A DNA stretch of 59,366 bases from Modicisalibacter ilicicola DSM 19980. GTDB lineage: Bacteria > Pseudomonadota > Gammaproteobacteria > Pseudomonadales > Halomonadaceae. Location of the stretch: NCBI RefSeq assembly GCF_900128925.1, contig NZ_FQUJ01000003.1, forward strand, positions 147,439-206,804, read 5' to 3'. Made by a program: the position numbers and the translations under genes. The notes under the pieces are model-generated. The model had not been told where the DNA came from and did not search any database. It saw only the letters and a program-made list of their open reading frames with translations. Below, one piece after another: positions 1 through 7,783 of the stretch (the stretch's first letter is position 1; every line of letters starts with the position of its first letter).

Positions 1-80
1 TGGCGGAATTGGTAGACGCGCTAGCTTCAGGTGCTAGTGTCCTTACGGACGTGGAGGTTCAAGTCCTCTCCTGGGCACCA
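1..80 (+). tRNA. tRNA-Leu (anticodon CAG), 5' end cut by window edge
   Basis: The sequence reads as a class II tRNA with a long variable arm. The anticodon loop carries CAG, the T arm is TTCAAGTC-like, and the gene ends with an encoded CCA at 78-80. The 3' acceptor strand CCTGGGC would pair with GCCCAGG, so about seven 5' bases lie outside the window. No obvious terminator follows before the convergent nuclease gene. Confidence 0.93.
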
Positions 81-131
81 CACGCATCATCATCGACGCC
101 TTCCCATGGCGGTTATGCCGCGACACGCATG

Positions 132-986
132 TCAATAGCGCGAGGGTAATCTGGCGACGCTCCCCAGCGCCCACCCTTGTCTGCTCACCTCGCTCTCGAG
201 GCGATCTTCGACCTCATCCGGCAGCAAGGAAAAGAAGTCCAACCCGGTGCGCGCCTCGATCTCGTCGATGCTCACGAGATAACGATCGAGAGGCTCATTG
301 CCCTTCACCGTCTGCGGCATCAGAAACGCCAGGGCCCTGGGTCGCTCGCTCGGGACCACGAGAATCTTGTAGAACGCCTGGGGCACTTCCACCAGGCCGA
401 CCCGGTTGAAGGCATTGTCGATAAGGTTAGCCGGAAAGACCGGCCCGGTGATCACCTCGACTACCCCGAAGCGCGGCACGAAGTGATCGATGATCACCTC
501 TTCCAGACGCTGCCAGAGCTTGCGATTGAGGTTCGGCCGCTGGGGCGAGATGTTCGACATCAGGAAGGTCTGCGCCTGGGCGTCGCGTCCGTGCACCGCG
601 GCGATGGCGTAGTTGGGTGCCAGGTGTCCGCGATCGTAGCCGCTGCCGAAGTAGCTCTGCGGCGCGATGGGCCAGAGGGTGCGCCAGTCGCGGCGAAAAT
701 CCGGGCGCGGCCCGCTGTATGGATCGTCCACCTCGTGCAGGCGATAGCTCACCCACAGCGGGTTGACCCGCACGTCCGACCAGCCGATCAGCACGCCCTC
801 GTTGCGCAACACGCGGTGGAAGCTGGTGAACCCTGGCTCGTCCCAGGTCGGCACGCCCATCCAGCTCAAGCGGTCGCGAACGTCCTGCTCCTGCCAGTAC
901 CACAGACCGCTGGCCGCCAGCACGAACAGCAGGGAGACTCCCAGATTGCGAACCTGACGGCGTAGAAAGGGTAAGGAAAGCAGCAT
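132..986 (-). CDS. Membrane-anchored DNA/RNA non-specific endonuclease (NucA/Serratia-nuclease family)
   Basis: The 284-residue protein has one N-terminal hydrophobic segment (about residues 10-30), so it is probably membrane-anchored or exported to the periplasm. It carries the beta-beta-alpha-metal nuclease signature Y-DRGH-L-AP near residue 118, whose His is the general base, followed by the conserved MSNISPQ and N--LW--LE blocks with the metal-binding Asn. Family members cut DNA and RNA without sequence specificity. The ATG at 984-986 is preferred over an overlapping TTG three bases upstream; no strong ribosome site is visible. A role in nutrient acquisition or defence cannot be decided from the sequence. 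It stands alone, converging on tRNA-Leu. Confidence 0.85.
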   Translation of the reverse strand: MLLSLPFLRRQVRNLGVSLLFVLAASGLWYWQEQDVRDRLSWMGVPTWDEPGFTSFHRVLRNEGVLIGWSDVRVNPLWVSYRLHEVDDPYSGPRPDFRRDWRTLWPIAPQSYFGSGYDRGHLAPNYAIAAVHGRDAQAQTFLMSNISPQRPNLNRKLWQRLEEVIIDHFVPRFGVVEVITGPVFPANLIDNAFNRVGLVEVPQAFYKILVVPSERPRALAFLMPQTVKGNEPLDRYLVSIDEIEARTGLDFFSLLPDEVEDRLESEVSRQGWALGSVARLPSRY

Positions 987-1026
987 CAAGATTTATTCGA
1001 ATTTTGTGAATCAAAAAAAGTGCTCG

Positions 1027-1190
1027 GGTCACGCATAGACTTGTACTGAAAAGCAGGCGAGCAAAGTCCAGACAAGGCAAAAATTGGCGAGAGAACGGAC
1101 TGGGCTCGCACGCGAGTTTACACGAAGTAAATGAGTATCTTGAGCCAATTTTTAACGCCGTATGGACAAAGCGCAGACGCTTTTCAGCCA
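1027..1190 (-). repeat. Dispersed intergenic repeat, copy A
   Basis: On the minus strand this stretch shares blocks with a second stretch near 59,020-59,150. They share the 10-mer ATACGGCGTT (1152-1161), the exact 17-mer TCAAGATACTCATTTAC (1127-1143), a GTAAACTC block and a GCCTTGTCT block, all in the same order. It fills the gap between the nuclease and RAM genes and has no coding signal of its own. It looks like a degenerate non-autonomous dispersed element; the exact ends cannot be fixed here. Confidence 0.6.
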
Positions 1191-1194
1191 AGTC

Positions 1195-1470
1195 TCAAAG
1201 GCCCACGCTGAACATGGTCTCCAGATCATGCCGCGAATGCACCTGCATGGCATTGAGCGTTTCGGTCTCGCGAATACCCTCGACCTGCATGAGGCGGCCG
1301 GTGACCAGTTCCGCCAGGCTCTCGAAGTCAGTGGTGCGTGCGATGGCGACCAGGTCGTAACGTCCGCAGGTCGAGTAGACCTCACTGATGCCTTCGACTT
1401 CGGCCAGGCGTTCGGCCACGGCCTTGATCTGACCTTTCTCCGCATTGATTAGAATCACGGCATTCTGCAT
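1195..1470 (-). CDS. Stand-alone Lrp/AsnC-type ligand-binding (RAM) domain protein
   Basis: The 91-residue protein is almost entirely one alpha-beta RAM fold, as in the C-terminal effector domain of Lrp/AsnC regulators. Visible features are an initial strand (AVILINAEKG), a helix with E-V-EGI, the Y-T-GRYDL turn typical of the ligand pocket, and a C-terminal strand. It has no helix-turn-helix. Stand-alone RAM proteins form oligomers that bind amino acids or modulate partner proteins; the ligand here is unknown. The ATG is preceded by AAGGAG at good spacing. It is codirectional with the upstream ogt gene, 94 bp away. Confidence 0.82.
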   Translation of the reverse strand: MQNAVILINAEKGQIKAVAERLAEVEGISEVYSTCGRYDLVAIARTTDFESLAELVTGRLMQVEGIRETETLNAMQVHSRHDLETMFSVGL

Positions 1471-1564
1471 CGAACGGCTCCTTGCCTGAACTCAGGATGG
1501 GTCCGGCACGCGACCGACCCAATGTCGCCACGCAGTATATCAACTCCACGCGCGACGCGAGCAC

Positions 1565-2041
1565 TCATTCGGGACGATGGCGGCCTTCGAGATCCAGCAA
1601 TTGCTGCTTGATGGCTTCGCCCCCGACGTAGCTTCCGATACCGCTGGCCGCGACGACTCGGTGGCAGGGGATCAGGATCGGCAGCGGGTTGGCCGCGGTT
1701 GCACTGCTGACGGAAATGACCGCCTTGTCGTGCCCCAATCGATGAGCCAGTTCGCCGTAGGTCCGAGTCTGCCCGTAGGGGATGCGCATCACCGCCGCCC
1801 ACACTTCCCGCTGGGCTTCACTGCCCCCGGGCACGATATCGACATTGAAATGACGCCGTCGCCCCTCGAGATACGCCGACAGCTCTTCCCGAGGGCTCGC
1901 GAGGGCGTCGTCGTCGCGCTGCCATTGATCCGTATCGGGCGGCGCTTGCGCGCCATCGAGAAACCATAGGTGATGCAGACCCGCCTCATCACCGGCCAGC
2001 AGGAGCTCCCCCACCGGACTGGAAAGAATCGTATAACGCAC
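1565..2041 (-). CDS. ogt: Methylated-DNA--[protein]-cysteine S-methyltransferase
   Basis: This suicide DNA-repair protein transfers the alkyl group from O6-alkylguanine or O4-alkylthymine onto its own cysteine. The active site PCHRV is present (Cys126 counted from the chosen start), with the upstream helix-turn-helix region R-IP-GQ-RTYGELA and the Asn hinge in TAANP. An N-terminal domain of about 70 residues precedes the catalytic domain, as in Ogt/Ada-C proteins of about 160-170 residues. I chose the GTG at 2039-2041 because a strong GGGGAGG ribosome site lies just upstream of it; a TTG at 2059 would start before that site. The ogt-versus-ogt2/atl distinction rests on the intact Cys. Confidence 0.9.
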   Translation of the reverse strand: MRYTILSSPVGELLLAGDEAGLHHLWFLDGAQAPPDTDQWQRDDDALASPREELSAYLEGRRRHFNVDIVPGGSEAQREVWAAVMRIPYGQTRTYGELAHRLGHDKAVISVSSATAANPLPILIPCHRVVAASGIGSYVGGEAIKQQLLDLEGRHRPE

Positions 2042-2255
2042 GCCACCCTCCCCTGACAACCCCTGAAGCCTTCGTGATGTGATCGATAGCCACCCCGAAA
2101 TTAGTGAACGCCGCCGGCATCGACTAGGATAAAATCATCGAACCTTGGAGTGTTTCGATCTGTCATAAGCATGGCAGCATATTGCGACAGTGCACAATAG
2201 AGGCGAATCAACGCCCTTGAACCGTGACTTACCCATGAAAAATCAAGGAGATACC

Positions 2256-2570
2256 ATGGCCAATCAGAGCCGCCGTGTGTTCATGCGCCATAGTCTATTC
2301 GGTCTCGCCGCCCTTCCTCTGGGAGCCGGCCTCCTGTCCCGGCGCGCCTTCGCCCAGGAACTCGAGCCGCTCGATCCCGAGAACCCCCAGGCCAAGGCGC
2401 TCAACTACGTCAAGGAGGCCGAAGAGGCCAGCGACCACCCCGCCTATGAGGATGGTGAATTGTGCTCGAACTGCATGTTCTTCCAGCAGGACAACAACGG
2501 CTGTCAGCTGTTCCCGCAGAATAGCGTCGAGCCGAACGGCTGGTGCCAGTCCTGGACCAAGCAAGCCTGA
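2256..2570 (+). CDS. High-potential iron-sulfur protein (HiPIP), Tat-exported
   Basis: The 104-residue precursor begins with a twin-arginine signal (SRRVFM, then a hydrophobic core ending AFA about residue 33), so the folded Fe-S protein is exported by Tat to the periplasm. The mature part of about 70 residues has the four HiPIP cysteines at 70, 73, 83 and 97 (C-N-C, G-C, GWC) that hold one [4Fe-4S] cluster, plus the late aromatic GWC-SW block. HiPIPs carry single electrons from the bc1 complex to terminal oxidases or reaction centres. The cbb3 oxidase 9 kb away is a possible acceptor (inference). The ATG at 2256 follows AAGGAG five bases upstream; upstream in-frame ATGs lack such a site. Confidence 0.92.
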   Translation: MANQSRRVFMRHSLFGLAALPLGAGLLSRRAFAQELEPLDPENPQAKALNYVKEAEEASDHPAYEDGELCSNCMFFQQDNNGCQLFPQNSVEPNGWCQSWTKQA

Positions 2571-2591
2571 CCCCTGGCAGTCACCTGCCGT

Positions 2592-2621
2592 GACCCGCGC
2601 CGGAGATTGCCGGCGCGGGTC
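2592..2621. terminator. GC-rich hairpin between convergent HiPIP and ycgB genes
   Basis: Two perfect 12-base arms, GACCCGCGCCGG and its complement, flank a six-base loop. The hairpin sits 21 bp after the HiPIP stop and 20 bp after the convergent ycgB stop. It has no real T tract on either strand, so termination efficiency is uncertain; it may act for both genes. Confidence 0.5.
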
Positions 2622-2641
2622 TCATCGCCCCGTTACCGTCG

Positions 2642-4189
2642 TCACTTTTCCCCGACCTTCTCGGGCAGGGGCCACTGGTAGCGTCGCACCACCTCCTTGT
2701 CTTCCATCGAGACCAGCTTGACCGGGAAGCCCCACAAGTGGTGCAGGTGGCGCATCACCGGATAGACGCTCTTGGCCAGGGGGCGTCGCCGGTCCTGTAC
2801 ATGATGCAGCGTCAGCGAGCGGTCGCCGCGGATGTCGGCCTTCCATACCTGGATGTTGGGCTCGCGCACCGATAGCGCGTACTGCACCGACAGGGCTTCG
2901 CGGATGCGCTGATAGCCGCGATCGTCGTGAATGGCCTCGATCTCCAGCATTTCCTCGCTATCGTCGTCGACCAGGGAAAACAGCTTCAGGTCGCGGATCA
3001 CCTTGGGCGACAGGAACTGCTGCACGAAGGACTCGTCCTTGAAGTTGCGCATGGCGAAATGCAGGGTATCGAGCCAGTCGCTGCCGGCGATGTCCGGGAA
3101 CCACTGGCGGTCCTCGTCGGTCGGCGCCTCGCAGATGCGCCGGATGTCGCTGAACATGGCAAACCCGAGCGCATAGGGATTGATGCCGTTGTAGTGTGGA
3201 TGATCGAACCCCGGCTGGCTGACCACCGCGGTATGCGATTGCAGAAATTCGAGAATCAGCCCTTCGTCGACCAGCCCCTCGTCGTAGAGCCGATTCATCA
3301 GCGTGTAGTGCCAGAAGGTCGCCCAGCCCTCGTTCATCACCTGGGTCTGGCGCTGGGGATAGAAATACTGTGCCAGCTTGCGCACGATTCGTACGATCTC
3401 GCGCTGCCAGGGTGCGAGGAGCGGTGCATTCTTCTCGATGAAATAGAGCAGGTTCTCCTGGGGTTCGGCCGGATAATGCCCCTGCTGACGCAGGCCCAGG
3501 GGGTCCTCGTCATCATCCTGGGGCAACGGCTCCTGCCCCTGGAAGGAAGGGATGGTACGCCACAGCATGTTGACCTGGGATTGCAGGTACTCCTCGCGTT
3601 CGGACTGACGACGCGCCTCCTCCTCGGCGGAGATCGGCGACGGGCGCTTGTAGCGATCGACGCCGTAGTTCTGCAACGCATGGCAGGCGTCCAGCAGCTG
3701 CTCCACCGCCGCCACGCCGAAGCGCTCCTCGCACTCGGAAACATACTTGCGCGCGAACACCAGGTAGTCGACGATCGCCGAGGCATCGGTCCAGGTGCGA
3801 AACAGATAGTTGCCCTTGAAGAAGGAGTTGTGGCCGTAGCAGGCGTGCGCCATGACCAGCACCTGCATCATCAGGGTGTTCTCTTCCATGAGGTAGGCGA
3901 TGCACGGGTCGGAGTTGATCACCAGCTCATAGGCCAGCCCCATCTGCCCGCGGCGATAGGCCTGCTCGACGGCGAGAAACTGCTTGCCGAAGGACCAGTG
4001 GTGATAGCCCACCGGCATGCCCACGCTGGCGTAGGCGTCCATCATCTGTTCCGAGGTGATGATCTCGATCTGGTTGGGATAGGTATCCAGGCGATACTCG
4101 TCCGCCAGCCGGGCGATCTCCCGCTCGTAGTCGGTGAGCATCTCGAAGTTCCAGTCGGAACCGGTGGCAATGGGGGATCGTTGGGTCAT
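2642..4189 (-). CDS. ycgB: SpoVR family protein
   Basis: At 515 residues it has full length for the SpoVR/YcgB family, with the family-typical HACYGHNSFFKGNY and NEGWATFWHY-like blocks (about residues 112-125 and 285-295). The molecular function is not established. In Bacillus, SpoVR affects spore cortex; in gammaproteobacteria the gene travels with yeaG and yeaH and is induced in stationary phase or nitrogen stress. The conserved His and Glu residues suggest metal binding (inference). The ATG has a strong CAGGAGG site. It is third in the yeaG-yeaH-ycgB unit, 64 bp after yeaH. Confidence 0.93.
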   Translation of the reverse strand: MTQRSPIATGSDWNFEMLTDYEREIARLADEYRLDTYPNQIEIITSEQMMDAYASVGMPVGYHHWSFGKQFLAVEQAYRRGQMGLAYELVINSDPCIAYLMEENTLMMQVLVMAHACYGHNSFFKGNYLFRTWTDASAIVDYLVFARKYVSECEERFGVAAVEQLLDACHALQNYGVDRYKRPSPISAEEEARRQSEREEYLQSQVNMLWRTIPSFQGQEPLPQDDDEDPLGLRQQGHYPAEPQENLLYFIEKNAPLLAPWQREIVRIVRKLAQYFYPQRQTQVMNEGWATFWHYTLMNRLYDEGLVDEGLILEFLQSHTAVVSQPGFDHPHYNGINPYALGFAMFSDIRRICEAPTDEDRQWFPDIAGSDWLDTLHFAMRNFKDESFVQQFLSPKVIRDLKLFSLVDDDSEEMLEIEAIHDDRGYQRIREALSVQYALSVREPNIQVWKADIRGDRSLTLHHVQDRRRPLAKSVYPVMRHLHHLWGFPVKLVSMEDKEVVRRYQWPLPEKVGEK

Positions 4190-4253
4190 GCTGCCTCCTG
4201 GCCGGACGACAAGGATCCTGTCGGCCCGGCGTCATGGCCGCCTGTGTCGCGAC

Positions 4254-5534
4254 TCACGCCACGGCACGGCGGCGGAACAGTTCGCGAAACACGGGATAGA
4301 TGTCTCCCGCCTCGACGATCTGTCGCATGGCGAAACGTTCTGGAAAATCGTCCTGCACGCTTTCGTACTCCTCCCACAGCGCCTGGTGCGCGTGGGGGGT
4401 GATCTCGACGTAGGTATAGTACTGCAAACGCGGCATCAGCGACTTGACCAGCAGCTGGCGACAGGTGGTGGAGTCGTCGTCCCAGTTGTCGCCGTCCGAG
4501 GCCTGGGCGACGTAGAGGTTCCATTGCGCCGCGGGGTAGCGCTTGGTGATGATCTCGTCGACCAGGGTCAGGGCGCTGGAGACGATGGTGCCGCCGGTCT
4601 CCCGGGAGTAGAAGAACTCCTCCTCGTCGACCTCCTTGGCGGCAGTATGGTGACGCACGAAGACCAGTTCCACCTTCTCGTAGTTGCGCTCCAGGAACAG
4701 GTACAAGAGCAGGAAGAAGCGCTTGGCGATGTCCTTGTGGGACTGGGTCATCGATCCCGAGACATCCATGATGCAGAACATCACCGCCTTGTTGGAGGGC
4801 TGAGGCTGGTTGACCAGATGGTTGTAGCGCAGATCGTAGGTATCGATGAAGGGCACCGATTCGAGCCGTTTCTCGAGCCGCTCGATTTCGGCCTTCAGCT
4901 CGTTGATGCGCGCCGGATTGCGCAGCACCGGGTCCTTGCGCTCCTCCGCCTCGAGCGCCTCCGCCGCCTCGCGCAGGGCACGCCGGATCGGAGCGCGCAT
5001 GGCGATGCGCCGGGCCTGGGCCTCGCGCATCGATCGCACGATGTTGATCCGCGAGGGCACCCCGTCCTTGGAGATGCCGGCGCGCACCGGACGCACCTCC
5101 TCGAGGTCCACCAGTTGCTTGCGCTCGAGATGAGGCAATTCTAGGCCGTCGAACACGAAATCGAGGAACTCCTCCCGGGTCAGTGAGAAGGCGAACTCAT
5201 CCATGCCCTCGCCCTGGTTGGAGGCGCTGCCCTCACCGGCCCCGCCGCCATCCCCCCCACTGGGGCGGCGCAGTCGATCGCCCTCGACAAACTCCTTGTT
5301 GCCGGGACTGACGATGGTGCGCTTCCCCCCCGGTCCATGCTGGAAGACCGGCTCGGAGATGTCCCGGGCCGGGATCGATACCTTTTCGCCGCGCTCCATG
5401 TCGGTGATCGAGCGGCGATTGACCGCCTCCTCCACCGAACGCTTGATGTGGGTACGATAGCGGTCCAGGAATCGCTGTCGATTCACCGCACTCTTGTGGC
5501 GTGCGTTGAGTCGACGATCGATGAAATAGCTCAT
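4254..5534 (-). CDS. yeaH: YeaH/YhbH family protein (DUF444, von Willebrand A-type)
   Basis: The 426-residue protein has an N-terminal basic/coiled region, a Gly-rich linker (about 92-105), and a C-terminal VWA-like domain whose MIDAS metal site shows as DVSGSM near residue 259, followed by the conserved RHHTAAKEV and ETGGT blocks. The family is the constant partner of PrkA/YeaG kinase and SpoVR and is thought to work in the same stress pathway, though its biochemical role is unknown. A GGGGAGG ribosome site precedes the ATG. A long perfect hairpin lies between yeaG and this gene. Confidence 0.93.
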   Translation of the reverse strand: MSYFIDRRLNARHKSAVNRQRFLDRYRTHIKRSVEEAVNRRSITDMERGEKVSIPARDISEPVFQHGPGGKRTIVSPGNKEFVEGDRLRRPSGGDGGGAGEGSASNQGEGMDEFAFSLTREEFLDFVFDGLELPHLERKQLVDLEEVRPVRAGISKDGVPSRINIVRSMREAQARRIAMRAPIRRALREAAEALEAEERKDPVLRNPARINELKAEIERLEKRLESVPFIDTYDLRYNHLVNQPQPSNKAVMFCIMDVSGSMTQSHKDIAKRFFLLLYLFLERNYEKVELVFVRHHTAAKEVDEEEFFYSRETGGTIVSSALTLVDEIITKRYPAAQWNLYVAQASDGDNWDDDSTTCRQLLVKSLMPRLQYYTYVEITPHAHQALWEEYESVQDDFPERFAMRQIVEAGDIYPVFRELFRRRAVA

Positions 5535-5561
5535 GCCTACCTCCCCTGCGCGGAGTCGGGC

Positions 5562-5601
5562 CCCGGGAGGAGAGGCGCCACTTGCCGTCTCTCCTCCCGG
5601 G
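5562..5601 (-). other. Intercistronic hairpin between yeaG and yeaH
   Basis: Perfect 13-base arms (CCCGGGAGGAGAG and its complement) enclose a 14-base loop. It starts 12 bp after the yeaG stop and ends about 27 bp before the yeaH ATG. No T tract follows on the minus strand, so it is more likely an RNA-stabilising or partial-termination element, uncoupling YeaG from YeaH levels, than a full terminator. The arm AGGAGAG resembles a ribosome site that would be sequestered, while the real yeaH site lies downstream of the stem. Confidence 0.6.
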
Positions 5602-5613
5602 CGGTGGGGGGCG

Positions 5614-7536
5614 CTACTGGGACTTGCGCACCCTCAGATACCACTCGGACAGCAGCCGCACCTGCTTCTCGGTATAGCCGCGATCGACCATGCGCGCGAC
5701 GAAATCCTCGTGCTTGCGCAGATCCGAGGCAGACGCCTTGGCATTGAACGAGATCACCGGCAGAAGCTCCTCGGTATTGGCGAACATCTTCTTCTCGATC
5801 ACGCCCTTGAGCTTCTCGTAGGACTGCCAGCTGGGATTCATGCCATTGTTCTGGGCCCGCGCACGCAAGACGAAGTTGACCACCTCGTGACGAAAATCCT
5901 TGGGGTTGGAGATTCCCGCCGGCTTCTCGATCTTCTCCAGCTCCTCGTTGAGCGCCTGACGATTGAACAGCTCGCCGGTCTCCGGGTCGCGGTACTCCTG
6001 ATCCTGGATCCAGAAATCGGCGTAGGTCACGTAGCGATCGAAGATGTTCTGGCCGTATTCGCTGTAGGACTCCAGGTAGGCGGTCTGAATCTCCTTGCCG
6101 ATGAAGTCGACATAACGCGGGGCCAGGAACTCCTTGATGAAACGTAGATAGCGCTCATGAGTCTCCTTGGGCAACTGCTCGTGCTCGAGACGCTGTTCGA
6201 GCACATAGAGCAGATGCACCGGGTTGGCGGCGATCTCGTGGGTGTCGAAGTTGAACACCTTGGAGAGAATCTTGAAGGCGAAACGGGTCGATAGACCGTC
6301 CATGCCCTCGTCGACGCCGGCCGCATCGCGGTACTCTTGGATCGACTTGGCCTTGGGGTCGGTATCCTTGAGGTTCTCACCATCGTAGACGCGCATCTTG
6401 GAGTAGATGCTCGAGTTCTCGGGTTCCTTGAGTCTCGACAGCACCGAGAACTGGGCCAGCATGCGCAGGGTATCCGGTGCGCAGGGGGCTTCGTTCAGCG
6501 AGGAGTGCTCGAGCAGCTTCTTGTAGATGTTGATCTCCTCGGAGACCCGCAGGCAATAGGGCACCTTGACGATGTAGACCCGATCGAGAAACGCCTCGTT
6601 GTTACGGTTGTTGCGGAACTGCTGCCATTCGCTCTCGTTGGAGTGGGCCAGCACGACACCTTCGAAGGGGATCGCCCCCATGCCCTCGGTCGGGTTGTAG
6701 TTGCCTTCCTGGGTCGCCGTGAGCAGCGGGTGCAGCACCTTGATCGGCGCCTTGAACATCTCGACGAACTCCATCACCCCCTGGTTGGCCTTGCACAGGC
6801 CGCCGGAGAAACTGTAGGCATCCGGATCGTCCTGGGAGTAGAGCTCGAGCTGGCGGATATCCACCTTGCCGACCAGCGAGGAGATATCCTGATTGTTCTC
6901 GTCCCCCGGCTCGGTCTTGGAGATGGCGATCTGATTGAGCCGCGAGGGATGCAGACGCACCACCCGAAACCTGGAGATATCGCCGCCGTACTCCTTGAGT
7001 CGCTTGGCCGCCCAGGGCGACATCACGCTCTTGAAGTAGCGGCGCGGGATGTTGTACTCCTTCTCGAGCAGTTCGCCATCCTGCTCGGGCGAGAAAAGCC
7101 CCAGGGGAGACTCATAGACCGGCGAATCCTTGATGGCGTAGAAGGGCACGCGCTCCATCAACAGCTTGAGCCGTTCGGCCAGGGAGGACTTGCCGCCCCC
7201 GACGGGGCCGAGCAGGTAGAGGATCTGCTTGCGCTCCTCCAGGCCCTGGGCAGCATGCCGGAAGTAAGCCACGATCTGCTCGATGGCCTCCTCCATGCCG
7301 TAGAACTCCGAGAAGGCTGGGTAACGACGGATGACCTTGTTGGTAAAGATGCGTGACAGGCGTGGGTCCTTCGCCGTGTCGATCACCTCCGGCTCGCCGA
7401 TGGCCTGTAGCATGCGTTCTGCAGCCGAGGCGTAGGCGGAGGGGTCTTCACGGCATAACTCCAGGTACTCCTGAAGACTCATTTCTTCTTGCTGAACCTG
7501 CTCGTAGCGGTTCTGCACATGATCGAAGATACTCAT
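5614..7536 (-). CDS. yeaG: PrkA family serine protein kinase
   Basis: At 640 residues it has the usual YeaG/PrkA length. The N-terminal AAA-like domain holds a P-loop GPVGGGKSS at about residues 110-118 and a later [17 protein letters not shown] region; the C-terminal PrkA domain follows. Family members are ATP-dependent, with kinase and, in some, protease activity reported, and act in stationary-phase, nitrogen-starvation and persistence responses. The ATG at 7534-7536 has AAGGAGG upstream; a longer reading frame to 7611 lacks a ribosome site. It is first of the yeaG-yeaH-ycgB operon. The 247-bp upstream gap should hold the promoter but I see no clear sigma-54 site. Confidence 0.95.
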   Translation of the reverse strand: MSIFDHVQNRYEQVQQEEMSLQEYLELCREDPSAYASAAERMLQAIGEPEVIDTAKDPRLSRIFTNKVIRRYPAFSEFYGMEEAIEQIVAYFRHAAQGLEERKQILYLLGPVGGGKSSLAERLKLLMERVPFYAIKDSPVYESPLGLFSPEQDGELLEKEYNIPRRYFKSVMSPWAAKRLKEYGGDISRFRVVRLHPSRLNQIAISKTEPGDENNQDISSLVGKVDIRQLELYSQDDPDAYSFSGGLCKANQGVMEFVEMFKAPIKVLHPLLTATQEGNYNPTEGMGAIPFEGVVLAHSNESEWQQFRNNRNNEAFLDRVYIVKVPYCLRVSEEINIYKKLLEHSSLNEAPCAPDTLRMLAQFSVLSRLKEPENSSIYSKMRVYDGENLKDTDPKAKSIQEYRDAAGVDEGMDGLSTRFAFKILSKVFNFDTHEIAANPVHLLYVLEQRLEHEQLPKETHERYLRFIKEFLAPRYVDFIGKEIQTAYLESYSEYGQNIFDRYVTYADFWIQDQEYRDPETGELFNRQALNEELEKIEKPAGISNPKDFRHEVVNFVLRARAQNNGMNPSWQSYEKLKGVIEKKMFANTEELLPVISFNAKASASDLRKHEDFVARMVDRGYTEKQVRLLSEWYLRVRKSQ

Positions 7537-7783
7537 CGAAGCCTCCTTGGTCGCGATCCCCGGCCGCTCGACAAACGTCAATGCGCTCCGGACAGGCGTA
7601 TTTATCAGCATAGACGGATAAAACAGCTGGCGAGGGAGAGCTTTTCCTGCGTTTTCAACGCAAACTCACGCACGCTCTTGTTTATTGGTAAGAGCGCCGG
7701 GGGCCGGGATTGGTTCGCCCCCGCAAATAAGGAAGTTGTGTAACAAGAATGTTTCACCCGTTCCCGGGGCACACGCATTCCGT

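Noticed and set aside
7537-7783. Sigma-54 promoter for yeaG
   Set aside because: I looked for a TGGCAC-N5-TTGC pattern on the minus strand and found none. A short GCGTT/AACGC inverted repeat is too weak to assign.
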